A program made the translations under genes and the position numbers. The notes under the pieces are model-generated. The model was not told where the DNA came from. It did no database searches and saw only the letters and a program-made list of their open reading frames with translations. Below, piece after piece: positions 38,127 to 46,981 of a DNA stretch of 64,000 bases (positions within the stretch are counted from its first letter, which is position 1; the number at the start of each line of letters is the position of its first letter). The stretch is from an uncultured delta proteobacterium (GTDB taxonomy: Bacteria; Myxococcota_A; UBA9160; JAFDET01), in the NCBI GenBank assembly GCA_947259215.1, contig CAMYLJ010000017.1:131878-195877 (forward strand). The letters run 5' to 3'.

Positions 38127-38980
38127 CGCCCGGGTCTCTGCGCGACCAACTCCATCATCTTGTGAGCGGTCTCGTGGCCCGAGTTCTGGTTCTGCCCGGT
38201 CACGAAGCGCCGCTCGTCGTCGACGACCACGTGAGTGGCGAACATGTCGCGAAACGCGGTCGCGCTCTCGTAGAGCACGCCCGCCTTCCGCAGCTCGGTT
38301 TCCGGGTGCTGGGGCGTGGCGTCGATGCCGAGCTCGTGGACCTGTTTGTCGCTCACCCCCGTCATCCTTCGCCCGGCGACCAGAAGGTTTCCGTCGCGAT
38401 CTTTCGCACGGATGAAGCCCAGTGCGCCGTGACAGACAGAGCCGAGGATCGGCGTCTCGGCGTAGTAGGCCTCGCTCACCTTCCTGCCGAGGACATCGGA
38501 GTAGCCGAGGTCGTAGGCGGCCCCCCATCCACCCGCGATGAAGATCGCGTCGTACTGGGTGAAGTCGACGTCGTCGATCCGGAGCGAGTTCTTTACCTTG
38601 GCCTGGAGCGCGGGATCCTCGAGATAGCGCTCGTCCTCTGGCGTTCGGACGACGAAGTTGAGCGACTGCGGATCGATGGGAATGGGCCCTCCCTTGACGC
38701 TCGCGACGTCCACGTGCATCCCGGCGTCCAGAAAGCCGTAGTACGGGTGGGTGAGTTCCGAGGCCATGACGCCCGTGGCCGGCCCCTCGGTTTCTCCCGG
38801 TTCATTCAAGACACCGTGACTCGTGGTGATGACGAGTGCGCGCTTTCCGGCCAGGTCGTAGGTCTCGCCCTCGTAGGTGGGGTGCAGGCCGAGGCGATGA
38901 ACGATCGTCGGCAGAGAGAGGCCGAGGGTGACGACCCCGAAAAGCAGGATGCCGAGTGCGACGAGGAGTTTCTTTTTCAT
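38123..38980 (-). CDS. Membrane-anchored DJ-1/PfpI family protein
   Basis: The 285-aa protein has an N-terminal membrane helix (LLVALGILLFGVVTLGLSL). The body is a class I glutamine-amidotransferase-like fold with nucleophile-elbow Cys183 in GSVCHGALGF and the conserved Glu segment ELTHPYYGF, as in Hsp31/YajL-type proteins. Such proteins act as glyoxalase III, deglycase or chaperone; the export anchor is unusual. The last four bases overlap the DUF4345-like gene. It belongs to the same minus-strand operon as the sulfatase. Confidence 0.78.
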   Translation of the reverse strand: MKKKLLVALGILLFGVVTLGLSLPTIVHRLGLHPTYEGETYDLAGKRALVITTSHGVLNEPGETEGPATGVMASELTHPYYGFLDAGMHVDVASVKGGPIPIDPQSLNFVVRTPEDERYLEDPALQAKVKNSLRIDDVDFTQYDAIFIAGGWGAAYDLGYSDVLGRKVSEAYYAETPILGSVCHGALGFIRAKDRDGNLLVAGRRMTGVSDKQVHELGIDATPQHPETELRKAGVLYESATAFRDMFATHVVVDDERRFVTGQNQNSGHETAHKMMELVAQRPGR

Positions 38981-39065
38981 GATTCGTCCTTTGCGCGGTT
39001 GAGGGCTTCCTGGCTTCTTTCCAGTCGGGCGCGGGTGCGAGCCGGAGGACGACACGGCGGCCGGG

Positions 39066-40106
39066 TCAGCTCCCCGCCACGAAGTCGGCGATGATGCTAG
39101 CGAGTTCTCTGCTGCGTCCTTCCTGGAGGAAGTGGCCGCCACCCTGGATCTTCGGGTGCGCGCGTCCCTGCGCGCCCGGCACGCGAGCGATGAAGGGGAG
39201 CTCCCCGTTGCGGAACGCCGGGTCGTTGTCCGTGAAGGCGCAGAGGAAGGGCTTGTCCCACGCATCGAGGACCTTCCAGGCCGCCTCGTTCGCGGCGAGT
39301 GACGGATCGGTCGGAAGCGTGGGAACGTGACTCGGCATCGACCGGCACCCCATCTTGAAGGACGCGTCGGGAAACGGGGCCTCGTATGCGGCCACCTCCC
39401 CGGGAGTGAGCGTTCGGCCGTCGATCATCCCCGCAATCACGAGGCCCACGGGGGGATCCTCGGTCTCCCACCACCACTTCTGCCAGTAGGCGAAGCTGCG
39501 CTCGGGCTGCCTCGGGTCCATGCTGGCCACCGCCTGCACCATCTCCGCCAGCGTCGGCGTTGGCTGGCTGTCCCGGAAGTCTCGAACCCAGGCGATGCGG
39601 TCGTCGGAGATCGACCGGTCGGGAACCAGCAGACCGGTATTCGCGGCCACCACTCGGGCGAACCGATCGGGGTTTTCGGCGACCAGACGCAGCCCGATCA
39701 AGCCCCCCCAATCCTGCGCCACGAGCGTGATCCGGCGGAAGTCGTTCTGCACGAGCCACGCGGTCAGCCAGTCGACCTGACGCTGGTAGCTGTAATCCTC
39801 CCGGCGCGCTGGCTTGTCCGATCGCCCGTAGCCGACGAGATCCGGCGCGACCACCCGAAGCCCCCGGCCGGTCAGATCGCCGATCACGTGTCGATAGAGA
39901 TAGCTCCAAGTCGGCTGCCCGTGCATGCACAGGACGAGCTCTCCCTCTCGCGGGCCCTCGTCCACATGGTGGATGCGAAGTGTCCCGCCGTCCCCGTCCG
40001 GAACCTCCGTGTAGTGCGGGCGGTAGGGATAGCCGGGCAGATTCGCGAAGCGTTCGTCCGGGGTTCTGAGGCACTTCATCCGATCAATGCTCCAAACGGT
40101 CGTCAT
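39066..40106 (-). CDS. Haloalkane dehalogenase, alpha/beta-hydrolase
   Basis: The 346-aa protein carries the haloalkane dehalogenase landmarks HGQPTWSYLYR, nucleophile Asp132 with halide-binding Trp133 (VAQDWGG), an acid in FTDNDPAFRNGE, and the base His in GGGHFLQEG. The start region LRTPDERFANLPGYPY is typical of subfamily I (DhlA/DhmA-like). It hydrolyses a carbon-halogen bond to alcohol plus halide in the cytosol. ATG 40106 has CGGAGT close by; ATG 40079 is the alternative. It lies next to GST genes, TetR and the beta-oxidation run. Epoxide hydrolase relatives share the fold, but the Trp after the nucleophile favours dehalogenase. Confidence 0.82.
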   Translation of the reverse strand: MTTVWSIDRMKCLRTPDERFANLPGYPYRPHYTEVPDGDGGTLRIHHVDEGPREGELVLCMHGQPTWSYLYRHVIGDLTGRGLRVVAPDLVGYGRSDKPARREDYSYQRQVDWLTAWLVQNDFRRITLVAQDWGGLIGLRLVAENPDRFARVVAANTGLLVPDRSISDDRIAWVRDFRDSQPTPTLAEMVQAVASMDPRQPERSFAYWQKWWWETEDPPVGLVIAGMIDGRTLTPGEVAAYEAPFPDASFKMGCRSMPSHVPTLPTDPSLAANEAAWKVLDAWDKPFLCAFTDNDPAFRNGELPFIARVPGAQGRAHPKIQGGGHFLQEGRSRELASIIADFVAGS

Positions 40107-40137
40107 ACTCCGGGGAAGGCGAAGGTGCGTCGGCGCC

Positions 40138-40794
40138 TCATCCGGTCTGCCCCGCGGCGAGCAGGCCCGAGACCCTCCGGACGGCCGACTCGAGAGAGCG
40201 CCGTGCCGGCGCCGTCAGGTATGGCAGCAGCACGGCGAAGTGGTGCTGGACGCCGCGTTCCTGGTCCGCCCAGGTGACCTGGTCGAGGCCTTCCAGCTCG
40301 CGCAAGTGGTCCATCCAGTAGCGGCTGACGATCCAGAGAGCGCGCGCGAGGACGCGAAGATCGACTCGCAGATCGCGGCGGAACATGCCTTCCTTCTTCA
40401 TGCGCATCAGCAGCTCGTGGAGTGCCGCCAGATCGGCTGCCATGTCGGGGTCGCGCCGAAGAACGTCCGGGTCGCGGCTGAACTGCATGTGATCGCGCAG
40501 CAGGAAACGGTTGTCCCAAGCCAGATTCATCGAGAAGAGCACGCACTCGACGTAGTCGCCGGCCACGGCGCCTCGGGGGAAAGCGGCCCGTTGCTCCCGC
40601 GCACGCTGACGCAGTCCCGCTTCCAGAGCGACCACGAGGTCGCGCTTGGTCCGGAAGTGGTACCAGAGGTTGCCTTCGGCGATGCCGACGGCGGCCGCGA
40701 TCTCGGCCAGGGTCGTTCCCGCGTAGCCCTTCTCGTTGAAGAGCCGGCGGCTGGCTTCGAGAATCCGATTCCGTGTCGGGGAGGGATCGGTCAT
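40138..40794 (-). CDS. TetR/AcrR family regulator
   Basis: The 218-aa protein has an HTH in residues 8-55 (RILEASRRLFNEKGYAGTTL, then AEIAAAVGIAEGNLWYHFRT), a textbook TetR N-terminus. The C-terminal all-helical ligand domain is specific. It is divergent from the GST-to-SDR run at 40976 and first in the opposing minus-strand set, so it is placed to control both. Palindromes in the intergenic DNA support this. Confidence 0.88.
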   Translation of the reverse strand: MTDPSPTRNRILEASRRLFNEKGYAGTTLAEIAAAVGIAEGNLWYHFRTKRDLVVALEAGLRQRAREQRAAFPRGAVAGDYVECVLFSMNLAWDNRFLLRDHMQFSRDPDVLRRDPDMAADLAALHELLMRMKKEGMFRRDLRVDLRVLARALWIVSRYWMDHLRELEGLDQVTWADQERGVQHHFAVLLPYLTAPARRSLESAVRRVSGLLAAGQTG

Positions 40795-40832
40795 GGGCGC
40801 GTTTCTCGCGGAGGCGCTCCGGAGTCGAGGAG

Positions 40833-40877
40833 TTGACGCCCTAGGCTACATGGCCTAAATCTAGGGTGCAAACCCTA
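40833..40877. promoter_or_regulatory. Promoter with overlapping TetR-type palindromes
   Basis: TTGACG (40833-40838) could be a -35 box for the plus-strand run, with an AT-rich TAAATC 17 bp on. Two inverted repeats overlap it: TAGGC-TACATG-GCCTA (40842-40857) and TAGGGT-GCAA-ACCCTA (40862-40877). Binding there would block the promoter. Confidence 0.55.
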
Positions 40878-40975
40878 AAATAACGAGCACGAAACCGCCC
40901 CCCTGTTTCCAGGCAGACGACCGCCCCTCGATCCGCGCCCCCGCCCCAGGACGGGAGAAGAAGAGGAGACCCCCC

Positions 40976-42004
40976 GTGACCCTCGCCACGCCGCTCCGGA
41001 TGATGGGCGCCCCCGGCTCTCCTTACTCCCGGAAGATGCGCTCGTTGCTGCGCTATCGGCGTATTCCGTACGTCTTCATCCTGCAGAACTCGCGCGAGGC
41101 GGAGAAGCTGCCGAGGGCGAAGGTCCCCCTCCTGCCCACCTTCTACCTGCCCGGCGACCAGGGCGAGATCGCGCCGGTGACCGACTCGACGCCGCTGATC
41201 CGGCGCTTCGAGCAGGCCTTCGAGGGCCGCTCGGTCATCCCGCCCGACCCCGCGCTCGCCTTCCTCGACGAGCTGCTCGAGGACTACGCGGACGAGTGGC
41301 TGACGAAGTGCATGTTCCACTACCGCTGGTACCACGAGGCCGACGCGACCAAGGCGCGGCGGGTCTTGCCGCACTGGGCGATGACGGACGTGAGCGACGA
41401 GCAGATCGGACCGGTCCAGAAGAGGATCGGGGATCGGCAGATCGGGCGTCTCGGGGTCGTCGGGTCGAACGACGTCACCGCCGAGGTCATCGAGGAGAGC
41501 TACGTACGCTTCCTCTCCGCCTTCGATGCGCAGCTCCAGAATAGCCGCTTCCTCTTCGGGCAGAGGCCCGCATCGAGCGACTTCGCCTTCATGGGCCAGC
41601 TCACGTGCCTGGCGCTCTTCGACCCGACACCGTCCGCGCTCACCGCAGAACGGGTGCCTCGCGTCTACGGCTGGACCGAGATCATGGAGGATCTCTCCGG
41701 GATGGAGGTCGGCGCAGACGACTGGACGAGCGCGAGCGCACTGCCCGATTCTCTTCGTGGCCTTCTCGGCGAAGTCGGTCGCTTCCACGCCCCCTTCCTG
41801 CTTGCCAATGCGGAGGCGCTCGCGCGGGGCACCGACCGGGTCGAGACCGAGATCGCGGGCCGCCCGTGGATCCAGAAGCCGTTCCCGTATCAGGGCAAGT
41901 GCCTCGCCTGGCTTCGCGACAGCCACGCGAAGCTGGGCCTCGACGCGCGCGCGGCGGTCGACGGCCTGCTCGAAGGAACCGGGTGTGAGGCCCTGTTCCG
42001 ATGA
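40976..42004 (+). CDS. Glutathione S-transferase-like protein, long form
   Basis: The 342-aa protein starts at a GTG after AAGAAGAGGAG. The N-terminal thioredoxin-like domain has MMGAPGSPYSRKMRSLLRYR (possible active Ser/Tyr) and cis-Pro in VPLLPTFYLP. The long helical C-terminal part has FLFGQRPASSDFAFMGQL, the usual GST N-capping box. First gene of the plus-strand catabolic run, under the divergent TetR. A role in glutathione conjugation or reductive dehalogenation is a context inference. A 25-codon open frame (42001-42078) overlaps its stop but has no recognisable product. Confidence 0.7.
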   Translation: MTLATPLRMMGAPGSPYSRKMRSLLRYRRIPYVFILQNSREAEKLPRAKVPLLPTFYLPGDQGEIAPVTDSTPLIRRFEQAFEGRSVIPPDPALAFLDELLEDYADEWLTKCMFHYRWYHEADATKARRVLPHWAMTDVSDEQIGPVQKRIGDRQIGRLGVVGSNDVTAEVIEESYVRFLSAFDAQLQNSRFLFGQRPASSDFAFMGQLTCLALFDPTPSALTAERVPRVYGWTEIMEDLSGMEVGADDWTSASALPDSLRGLLGEVGRFHAPFLLANAEALARGTDRVETEIAGRPWIQKPFPYQGKCLAWLRDSHAKLGLDARAAVDGLLEGTGCEALFR

Positions 42005-42074
42005 GCGTCAGCGACGGCGAGCACTACGTGATCCTCGGCTCGGCCGAGTGGGCCGGAAGTGAGTCCAACCCAAG

Positions 42075-42764
42075 ATGAGCCTCATCCTCTACGGCGCCCC
42101 CCTCTCTCCCTTCGTTCGAAAGGTGGACGTGCTCTTGCGCGAGAAGGGCGCACCCTTCGAGCTCGAGAGCGTGAACATCATGCCGATGCCCGACTGGTTC
42201 AAGGAGATCAGTCCCGCGCGTCGCATCCCCGTCCTGCGGGACACGGAAATCGGGAAGAAAGGCCCCCTCGGCACGATCCCGGACTCCTCCGCAATCTGCG
42301 TCTACATCGAACAGAAGTTCCCCGAGCCGGCCTTCTATCCAGACGATCCGTACGAGCGCGGCCGCGCCGTCTGGCTCGAGGAGTACTGCGATACGGAGCT
42401 GGCGGGCCCGCTCGGCCTCGGGATCTTCCGGCCCATCCAGTTCAATCGCTTCACGGGCAAGGAACCCGACGTCGAGGCGGCCCGGAAGACGTACTCGAAG
42501 CAGCTTCCGAGACCTCTCGACTATCTCGAGAGCGAGATCGGCGGCCGAGAGTTCCTGGTTGGAGACGCGCTCTCCATTGCGGATGTCTCACTCGCGTGTC
42601 AGCTCGCTCAGCTCGAGCTCGTCGCCGGCCCGCTCGATGCGGGGCGTTGGCCCGGCGTGGCCGGTCTGGTCGAGCGGTTGACACGGCGGGAGAGCTTCCA
42701 GCCTTGCCTCGCGATCTGCCGGAAGATCGTGAAGCAAGAACCGGTCGATCTGCGGGTGTCCTGA
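42075..42764 (+). CDS. Glutathione S-transferase
   Basis: The 229-aa classical two-domain GST has ILYGAPLSPFVRKVDVLLRE at the N-terminus with Ser in the LSPFVRK helix start, ARRIPVLRD with cis-Pro, an IPDSSAICVYIEQKFPEP glutathione-gamma-Glu site, and a C-terminal domain with FLVGDALSIADVSLA. It would conjugate glutathione to electrophiles in the cytosol. It follows the long GST after 70 bp. Together with the haloalkane dehalogenase it suggests handling of halogenated or epoxide intermediates. Confidence 0.85.
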   Translation: MSLILYGAPLSPFVRKVDVLLREKGAPFELESVNIMPMPDWFKEISPARRIPVLRDTEIGKKGPLGTIPDSSAICVYIEQKFPEPAFYPDDPYERGRAVWLEEYCDTELAGPLGLGIFRPIQFNRFTGKEPDVEAARKTYSKQLPRPLDYLESEIGGREFLVGDALSIADVSLACQLAQLELVAGPLDAGRWPGVAGLVERLTRRESFQPCLAICRKIVKQEPVDLRVS

Positions 42765-42776
42765 TGGGCGAGGTGA

Positions 42777-42887
42777 GCGTCATCGGGCGTCAGCCGCCTG
42801 GTCGTGCCGGTTCCCGCCCTGGGGAAGGGGAACCCGGTCGAAAACCTCAAGGCGTTCGGACAGAGCGTCCTCTGCAAGGTCGGATGA
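42777..42887 (+). pseudogene. C-terminal fragment of a luciferase-like (LLM) oxidoreductase
   Basis: Between the GST and the first acyl-CoA dehydrogenase one frame reads GVSRLVVPVPALGKGNPVEN then LKAFGQSVLCKVG and a stop; an in-frame stop precedes it at 42774. The ending resembles flavin-dependent LLM-class enzymes. Only about 36 codons survive, so a gene was deleted here, leaving its 3-prime end. Confidence 0.4.
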
Positions 42888-42927
42888 GGCCCCACGCCTG
42901 GACGAAGAAACGAGGAGACGAGAATCC

Positions 42928-44067
42928 ATGGCACTGACACTGACCGAGGATCAATTGATCCTCCGAGACATGGCCAGGAGCTTCTTCGACGAGAAGTCCC
43001 CGGTCGAGCGGATGCGAACGCTGCGTGACTCGCGCGACACGACGGGCTTCTCCCATGAGCTCTGGAAGGAGATGGGGAAGCTCGGCTGGATCGGGATCCC
43101 GTTCCCCGAGGCGGTCGGAGGCGCCGAGCTGGGCTACGGCGAACTCGGCGTCGTGCTCTCCGAGTGTGGGCGCGTCCTGGCGCCAGAGCCCTTCGTCTCG
43201 ACGGTGCTGCTGGGCGGCAACGCGGTGCTGCTCGGCGGCAACGAACCGCTGCAGAAGGAGCTGCTCCCTGATGTGTGCCGGGGCGAGCGCCTGCTCTCCC
43301 TGGCGTTCCACGAGCACGGGCGTTTCGCACCCCATGCGGTCGAGACGGGTGCGACGCGCGATGGGGACGGGTTCCGCATTCGCGGGGAGAAGCGGTTCGT
43401 CCTCGATGGCCACGTGGCGGACCAGATTGTCACGGTCGCACGGACCGCCGGTGGCTCTGGCGATCGGGCGGGGCTCACGCTGTTCGTGGTCGACGCGGAC
43501 GCGGCGGGGCTGTCGGTCCAGCGCACCGAGCTCGTCGATGGACGGAATGCGGCACGGGTCACGTTCGACGACGTCACGGTCGATGCGACACGCGTGCTCG
43601 GCGAGATCGACCGGGGGGCGGACGTCCTCGACGCCGTCTTCGATCGTGCGACCATCGGGCTGTGTGCCGAGATGGTCGGCACCTTCGAAGAGGCCTTCGA
43701 GCGCACCCTCGCGTACCTGAAGACCCGCGAGCAGTTCGGCGTGAAGATCGGCACCTTCCAGGCGCTCCGGCACCGCGCCGCACACATGTTCGGCGGGCTC
43801 GAGTTCGCCCGATCCGTGGTGCGCGATGCACAGAGCGCCATCGACGACGGGCGGGGCGACGTCGCCGAGTGCGCGAGCGCCGCGAAGGCGCGCTGCTCGG
43901 AGGTTGCGAACCAGATCGGCGCCGAGGCGATCCAGATGCACGGCGGCATCGGAATGACGGACGAGGAGGAGATCGGTCTCTTCTTCAAGCGCCTCAAGGC
44001 CGCCGAGCTCACCCTCGGTGATGCCATCTACCACCGCAACCGGTTCGCCGGTCTGCGCGGCTACTGA
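42928..44067 (+). CDS. Acyl-CoA dehydrogenase family protein
   Basis: The 379-aa protein has the N-terminal helical domain, a middle beta domain reduced in motif strength (ERLLSLAFHEHGRFAPHAVE in place of the usual TEP box), and a C-terminal helical domain with YLKTREQFGVKIGTFQALRH and QMHGGIGMT. The weak FAD-loop motifs and the adjacent second dehydrogenase recall the heteromeric pairs of steroid or side-chain degradation. A GAGGAGACGAG site precedes the ATG. It probably oxidises a CoA thioester at the alpha-beta bond. Confidence 0.85.
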   Translation: MALTLTEDQLILRDMARSFFDEKSPVERMRTLRDSRDTTGFSHELWKEMGKLGWIGIPFPEAVGGAELGYGELGVVLSECGRVLAPEPFVSTVLLGGNAVLLGGNEPLQKELLPDVCRGERLLSLAFHEHGRFAPHAVETGATRDGDGFRIRGEKRFVLDGHVADQIVTVARTAGGSGDRAGLTLFVVDADAAGLSVQRTELVDGRNAARVTFDDVTVDATRVLGEIDRGADVLDAVFDRATIGLCAEMVGTFEEAFERTLAYLKTREQFGVKIGTFQALRHRAAHMFGGLEFARSVVRDAQSAIDDGRGDVAECASAAKARCSEVANQIGAEAIQMHGGIGMTDEEEIGLFFKRLKAAELTLGDAIYHRNRFAGLRGY

Positions 44068-44090
44068 ACGGGCCGAAAGGAGACGACCTC

Positions 44091-45257
44091 ATGTCATCTG
44101 CATCCCTCGAAGAGTTCCGCGAGGAGGTCCACGTCTGGATCGAGCAGACGCTACCGGCCGAGCTGAGGGTCGGCTTGCGGAAGGACCTCCCGAAGGAGAG
44201 CCGGCGAAGGTGGATCTCGGCCCTGGCCGAGCGCGGCTGGATCGTGCCCGACTGGCCCGTCGAGTACGGCGGGGCGGGGCTCGACCGCAAGCGAGCGGCC
44301 ATCGTCAAGTCCGAGCTCGCGGCCTTTCGCGCCCCGACCATTCGAGGCTTCGGCGTGAGCATGCTGGGGCCGACGCTGCTCGAGTTCGGGACCGACGAGC
44401 AGAAGCGGGAGTTCCTGCCGCCCATCGCCCGCGACGAGGTCCAGTGGTGCCAGGGCTACAGCGAGCCCGGCGCGGGATCGGACCTCGCGAGCCTCCAGAC
44501 GCGGGCCGTCCGCGAAGGAGACGAGTACGTCATCACGGGCCAGAAGATCTGGACCTCCTATGCCCACGTGGCGGACTGGATCTTCTGCCTCGTGCGCACG
44601 GACCCCGACGCGCCCAAGCACGACGGTATCACGTTCATCCTCTTCCCCATGAAGCAGCCGGGTGTGACGGTGTCTCCGCTCAAGCTGATCGACGGCGGCG
44701 CCGACTTCTCGCAGGTCTTCTTCGACGGCGCGCGCGCCCAGGCGAAGCACGTCGTCGGGCCGGTGGGCGGCGGCTGGACGGTCGCGAAGCGGCTCCTTCA
44801 GCACGAGCGGACGACCGACGGCAGCAGCGAAGAGGGCGGCATCACCGGCGCCATGAAGGAGAGCCTCGTCGACCTCGTGAAGCGCGAAGTCGGCATGGAG
44901 GACGGCGCCCTCGCCGATCCGACGATCCGACAGCGGCTCGCGGCCCAGGAGATGGAGAAGCGCGCACTGGGCCTCACGATGGCGCGGGCCATGGCGGAGG
45001 CGCGGGCCGGACAGGCCACCCGCGACATCGGATCCCTCGGCAAGTACCGCTGGGCGAGCATGGTGAAGAACGAGCAGGACATCGCGATGCTGGCGCTGGG
45101 CACGCAGGGGCTGGGATGGTCCGCCCCCGGCTTCGACGAGCGCGAGCTCGAGCGCACGAAGGCGTGGCTCACGACCCGGGCCGACTCGATCTGGGGCGGC
45201 ACCAACGAAGTGCAGCTCAACGTGATCGCGAAGCGGGTGCTGCAGATCCCCGAGTAG
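44091..45257 (+). CDS. Acyl-CoA dehydrogenase family protein, likely partner subunit
   Basis: The 388-aa protein contains the full FAD/substrate motif WCQGYSEPGAGSDLASLQTR, WTSYAHVADWIFCLVRT, and GGTNEVQLNVIAKRVLQIPE at the C-terminus. It lies 23 bp after the previous dehydrogenase. The two complement each other in motif strength, as in alpha2-beta2 acyl-CoA dehydrogenases. The substrate is unknown; the EPGAGSD box is common in enzymes for branched, cyclic or steroid-derived acyl-CoAs. Confidence 0.88.
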   Translation: MSSASLEEFREEVHVWIEQTLPAELRVGLRKDLPKESRRRWISALAERGWIVPDWPVEYGGAGLDRKRAAIVKSELAAFRAPTIRGFGVSMLGPTLLEFGTDEQKREFLPPIARDEVQWCQGYSEPGAGSDLASLQTRAVREGDEYVITGQKIWTSYAHVADWIFCLVRTDPDAPKHDGITFILFPMKQPGVTVSPLKLIDGGADFSQVFFDGARAQAKHVVGPVGGGWTVAKRLLQHERTTDGSSEEGGITGAMKESLVDLVKREVGMEDGALADPTIRQRLAAQEMEKRALGLTMARAMAEARAGQATRDIGSLGKYRWASMVKNEQDIAMLALGTQGLGWSAPGFDERELERTKAWLTTRADSIWGGTNEVQLNVIAKRVLQIPE

Positions 45258-45289
45258 CGCAGCGCGCGCCCACCCCAGGAGGAGAGCCG

Positions 45290-45964
45290 ATGATCGAGCT
45301 CGAACACGACGGTTCGATTCGCGTCGTCACCCTTGCCGACGGACCGAACACGATCGATCCGGCATGGCAGGCGCGGATGCTCGACGTCCTCGCAGCCGTC
45401 GAGGACGACTGCGACGGCGATGCCGCCATGGTCCTGACGGGCCGGGGCAAGTTCTTCAGCAGCGGCCTGAACGTCGAGGTCGTCATGGGCCTCGAGGGCG
45501 ACGACCGGAAGCGCTTCGGCCGCTCGATGATGGAGATCACGAGGCGGCTCCTGCTCCTGCCCGTCCCCACCGTCGCTGCGCTGAACGGTCACGCCTTCGC
45601 GGCCGGCGCCTTCCTGGCCCTCGCGTGCGACTACCGGATCATGCGGGCCGATCGTGGCTGGTTCTGCATCTCGGAGGTGGACGTCGGCGTGCCCATCGGA
45701 GCTCCGATGATGAACCTCCTGAAGGCCCGCGTCTCGCCCCAGATCGCACGCGACGCGGTCCTCAGCGGCCATCGCTACCCGGCAGAGGAGGCAGCCGCGG
45801 CCGGGCTCGTGGACGCGACGGCCGCCGAGGCCGATCTGCTCCCCGATGCCATCAAGCTGGCCAGCAGCCTGGCGACCAAGGAGCGCCGCATCTTCGGGAC
45901 GCTCAAGCGAACGCTCAATGCGGACATTGCGGCGGGCTTCGACACGAGAGGACACGGAACATGA
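45290..45964 (+). CDS. Enoyl-CoA hydratase/isomerase family protein
   Basis: This 224-aa crotonase is somewhat short. The oxyanion hole is in GRGKFFSSGLNVE and NGHAFAAGAFLALACDYRIM. SEVDVGVPI lies where the catalytic Glu region falls, and the usual second catalytic Glu is replaced, so isomerase rather than hydratase activity is possible. AGGAGGAGAG precedes the ATG at 45290. Its stop overlaps the next gene by ATGA, coupling them. Confidence 0.82.
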   Translation: MIELEHDGSIRVVTLADGPNTIDPAWQARMLDVLAAVEDDCDGDAAMVLTGRGKFFSSGLNVEVVMGLEGDDRKRFGRSMMEITRRLLLLPVPTVAALNGHAFAAGAFLALACDYRIMRADRGWFCISEVDVGVPIGAPMMNLLKARVSPQIARDAVLSGHRYPAEEAAAAGLVDATAAEADLLPDAIKLASSLATKERRIFGTLKRTLNADIAAGFDTRGHGT

Positions 45965-46938
45965 AGACGAGGATCACCGAGCTGTTCGGAATCGAGCACC
46001 CGATCATCCAGGGTGGAATGCATTTCGTCGGCCTGGCGGAGCTCGCCTCGGCCGTGTCCAATGCGGGAGGCCTCGGCATCATCACGGGGCTGACCCAGGG
46101 CACGCCCGAGAAGCTCGCCGACGAGATCGCCCGCTGTCGCGAGATGGCCGACAAGCCCTTCGGCGTGAACATGACCTTCCTTCCCGCCGTCAGGCCCCCG
46201 GACTATCCGGGGCTCTTCAAGGTGATCGTGGAGAGCGGCGTCGAGGTCGTGGAGACCGCGGGCAACAACCCGTCCCAGTGGCTCCCGATGCTCAAGGAGG
46301 CCGGCATCAAGGTCATCCACAAGTGCACCTCCGTCCGCCACGCCCTCAAGGCCCAGCGAATCGGCTGTGATGCCGTCTCCGTGGACGGGTTCGAATGCGG
46401 CGGCCACCCCGGCGAGGACGACGTGCCGAACTTCATCCTCCTGCCTCGCGCGGCGGAGGAGCTCGAGATCCCGTTCGTCTCCTCCGGCGGCATGGCGGAC
46501 GGGCGGAGCCTGGTGGCGTCGCTCGCCATGGGCGCCGAGGGGATGAACATGGGCACCCGGTTCATCGCGACCAAGGAGGCCCCCGTCCACGAGAACGTGA
46601 AGCAGGCGCTCGTGGCCGCCTCCGAGCTCGATACGCGCCTCATCATGCGCCCCCTGCGCAACACGGAGCGGGTGCTGACGAACGCCGGAGTCGAACGCCT
46701 GCTCGAGAAGGAGAGGGCGCTTGGCTCCGAGCTCAAGTTCGAGGACATCATTCCCGAGGTCGCCGGGATCTACCCGAAGGTCATGCAGGAAGGCGACGTG
46801 GACGCGGGCGCGTGGTCGTGCGGCATGGTGGCCGGGCTCATCCACGACGTTCCGACCGTGAAGGAGCTCGTCGACCGGATCATGAGCGAGGCCGACTCGA
46901 TCATTACGCAGCGCCTGGCGAGCATTCAGGCATCCTGA
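45961..46938 (+). CDS. Nitronate monooxygenase-like FMN enzyme
   Basis: This 325-aa TIM barrel begins RITELFGIEHPIIQGGM. HKCTSVRHALKAQRIGCDAV and GFECGGHPGEDDV, then FVSSGGMADGRSLVASLAMG with MGTRFIATKEA, are the FMN-binding pattern of the 2-nitropropane dioxygenase family. Members oxidise nitronates or act as enoyl reductases in lipid pathways. Such genes commonly sit in acyl-CoA degradation operons, as here, where the real substrate is often not a nitronate. Confidence 0.85.
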   Translation: MKTRITELFGIEHPIIQGGMHFVGLAELASAVSNAGGLGIITGLTQGTPEKLADEIARCREMADKPFGVNMTFLPAVRPPDYPGLFKVIVESGVEVVETAGNNPSQWLPMLKEAGIKVIHKCTSVRHALKAQRIGCDAVSVDGFECGGHPGEDDVPNFILLPRAAEELEIPFVSSGGMADGRSLVASLAMGAEGMNMGTRFIATKEAPVHENVKQALVAASELDTRLIMRPLRNTERVLTNAGVERLLEKERALGSELKFEDIIPEVAGIYPKVMQEGDVDAGAWSCGMVAGLIHDVPTVKELVDRIMSEADSIITQRLASIQAS

Positions 46939-46981
46939 ACGTCAGTGAATGCTTCCGTCGGCCGATTCGAGGAGAGAAGCG

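Noticed and set aside
42001..42078. 25-codon ORF starting at the GST stop (MSVSDGEHYVILGSAEWAG...)
   Set aside because: Has an ATGA overlap but no recognisable domain and ends just before the next GST start; kept only as a remark.
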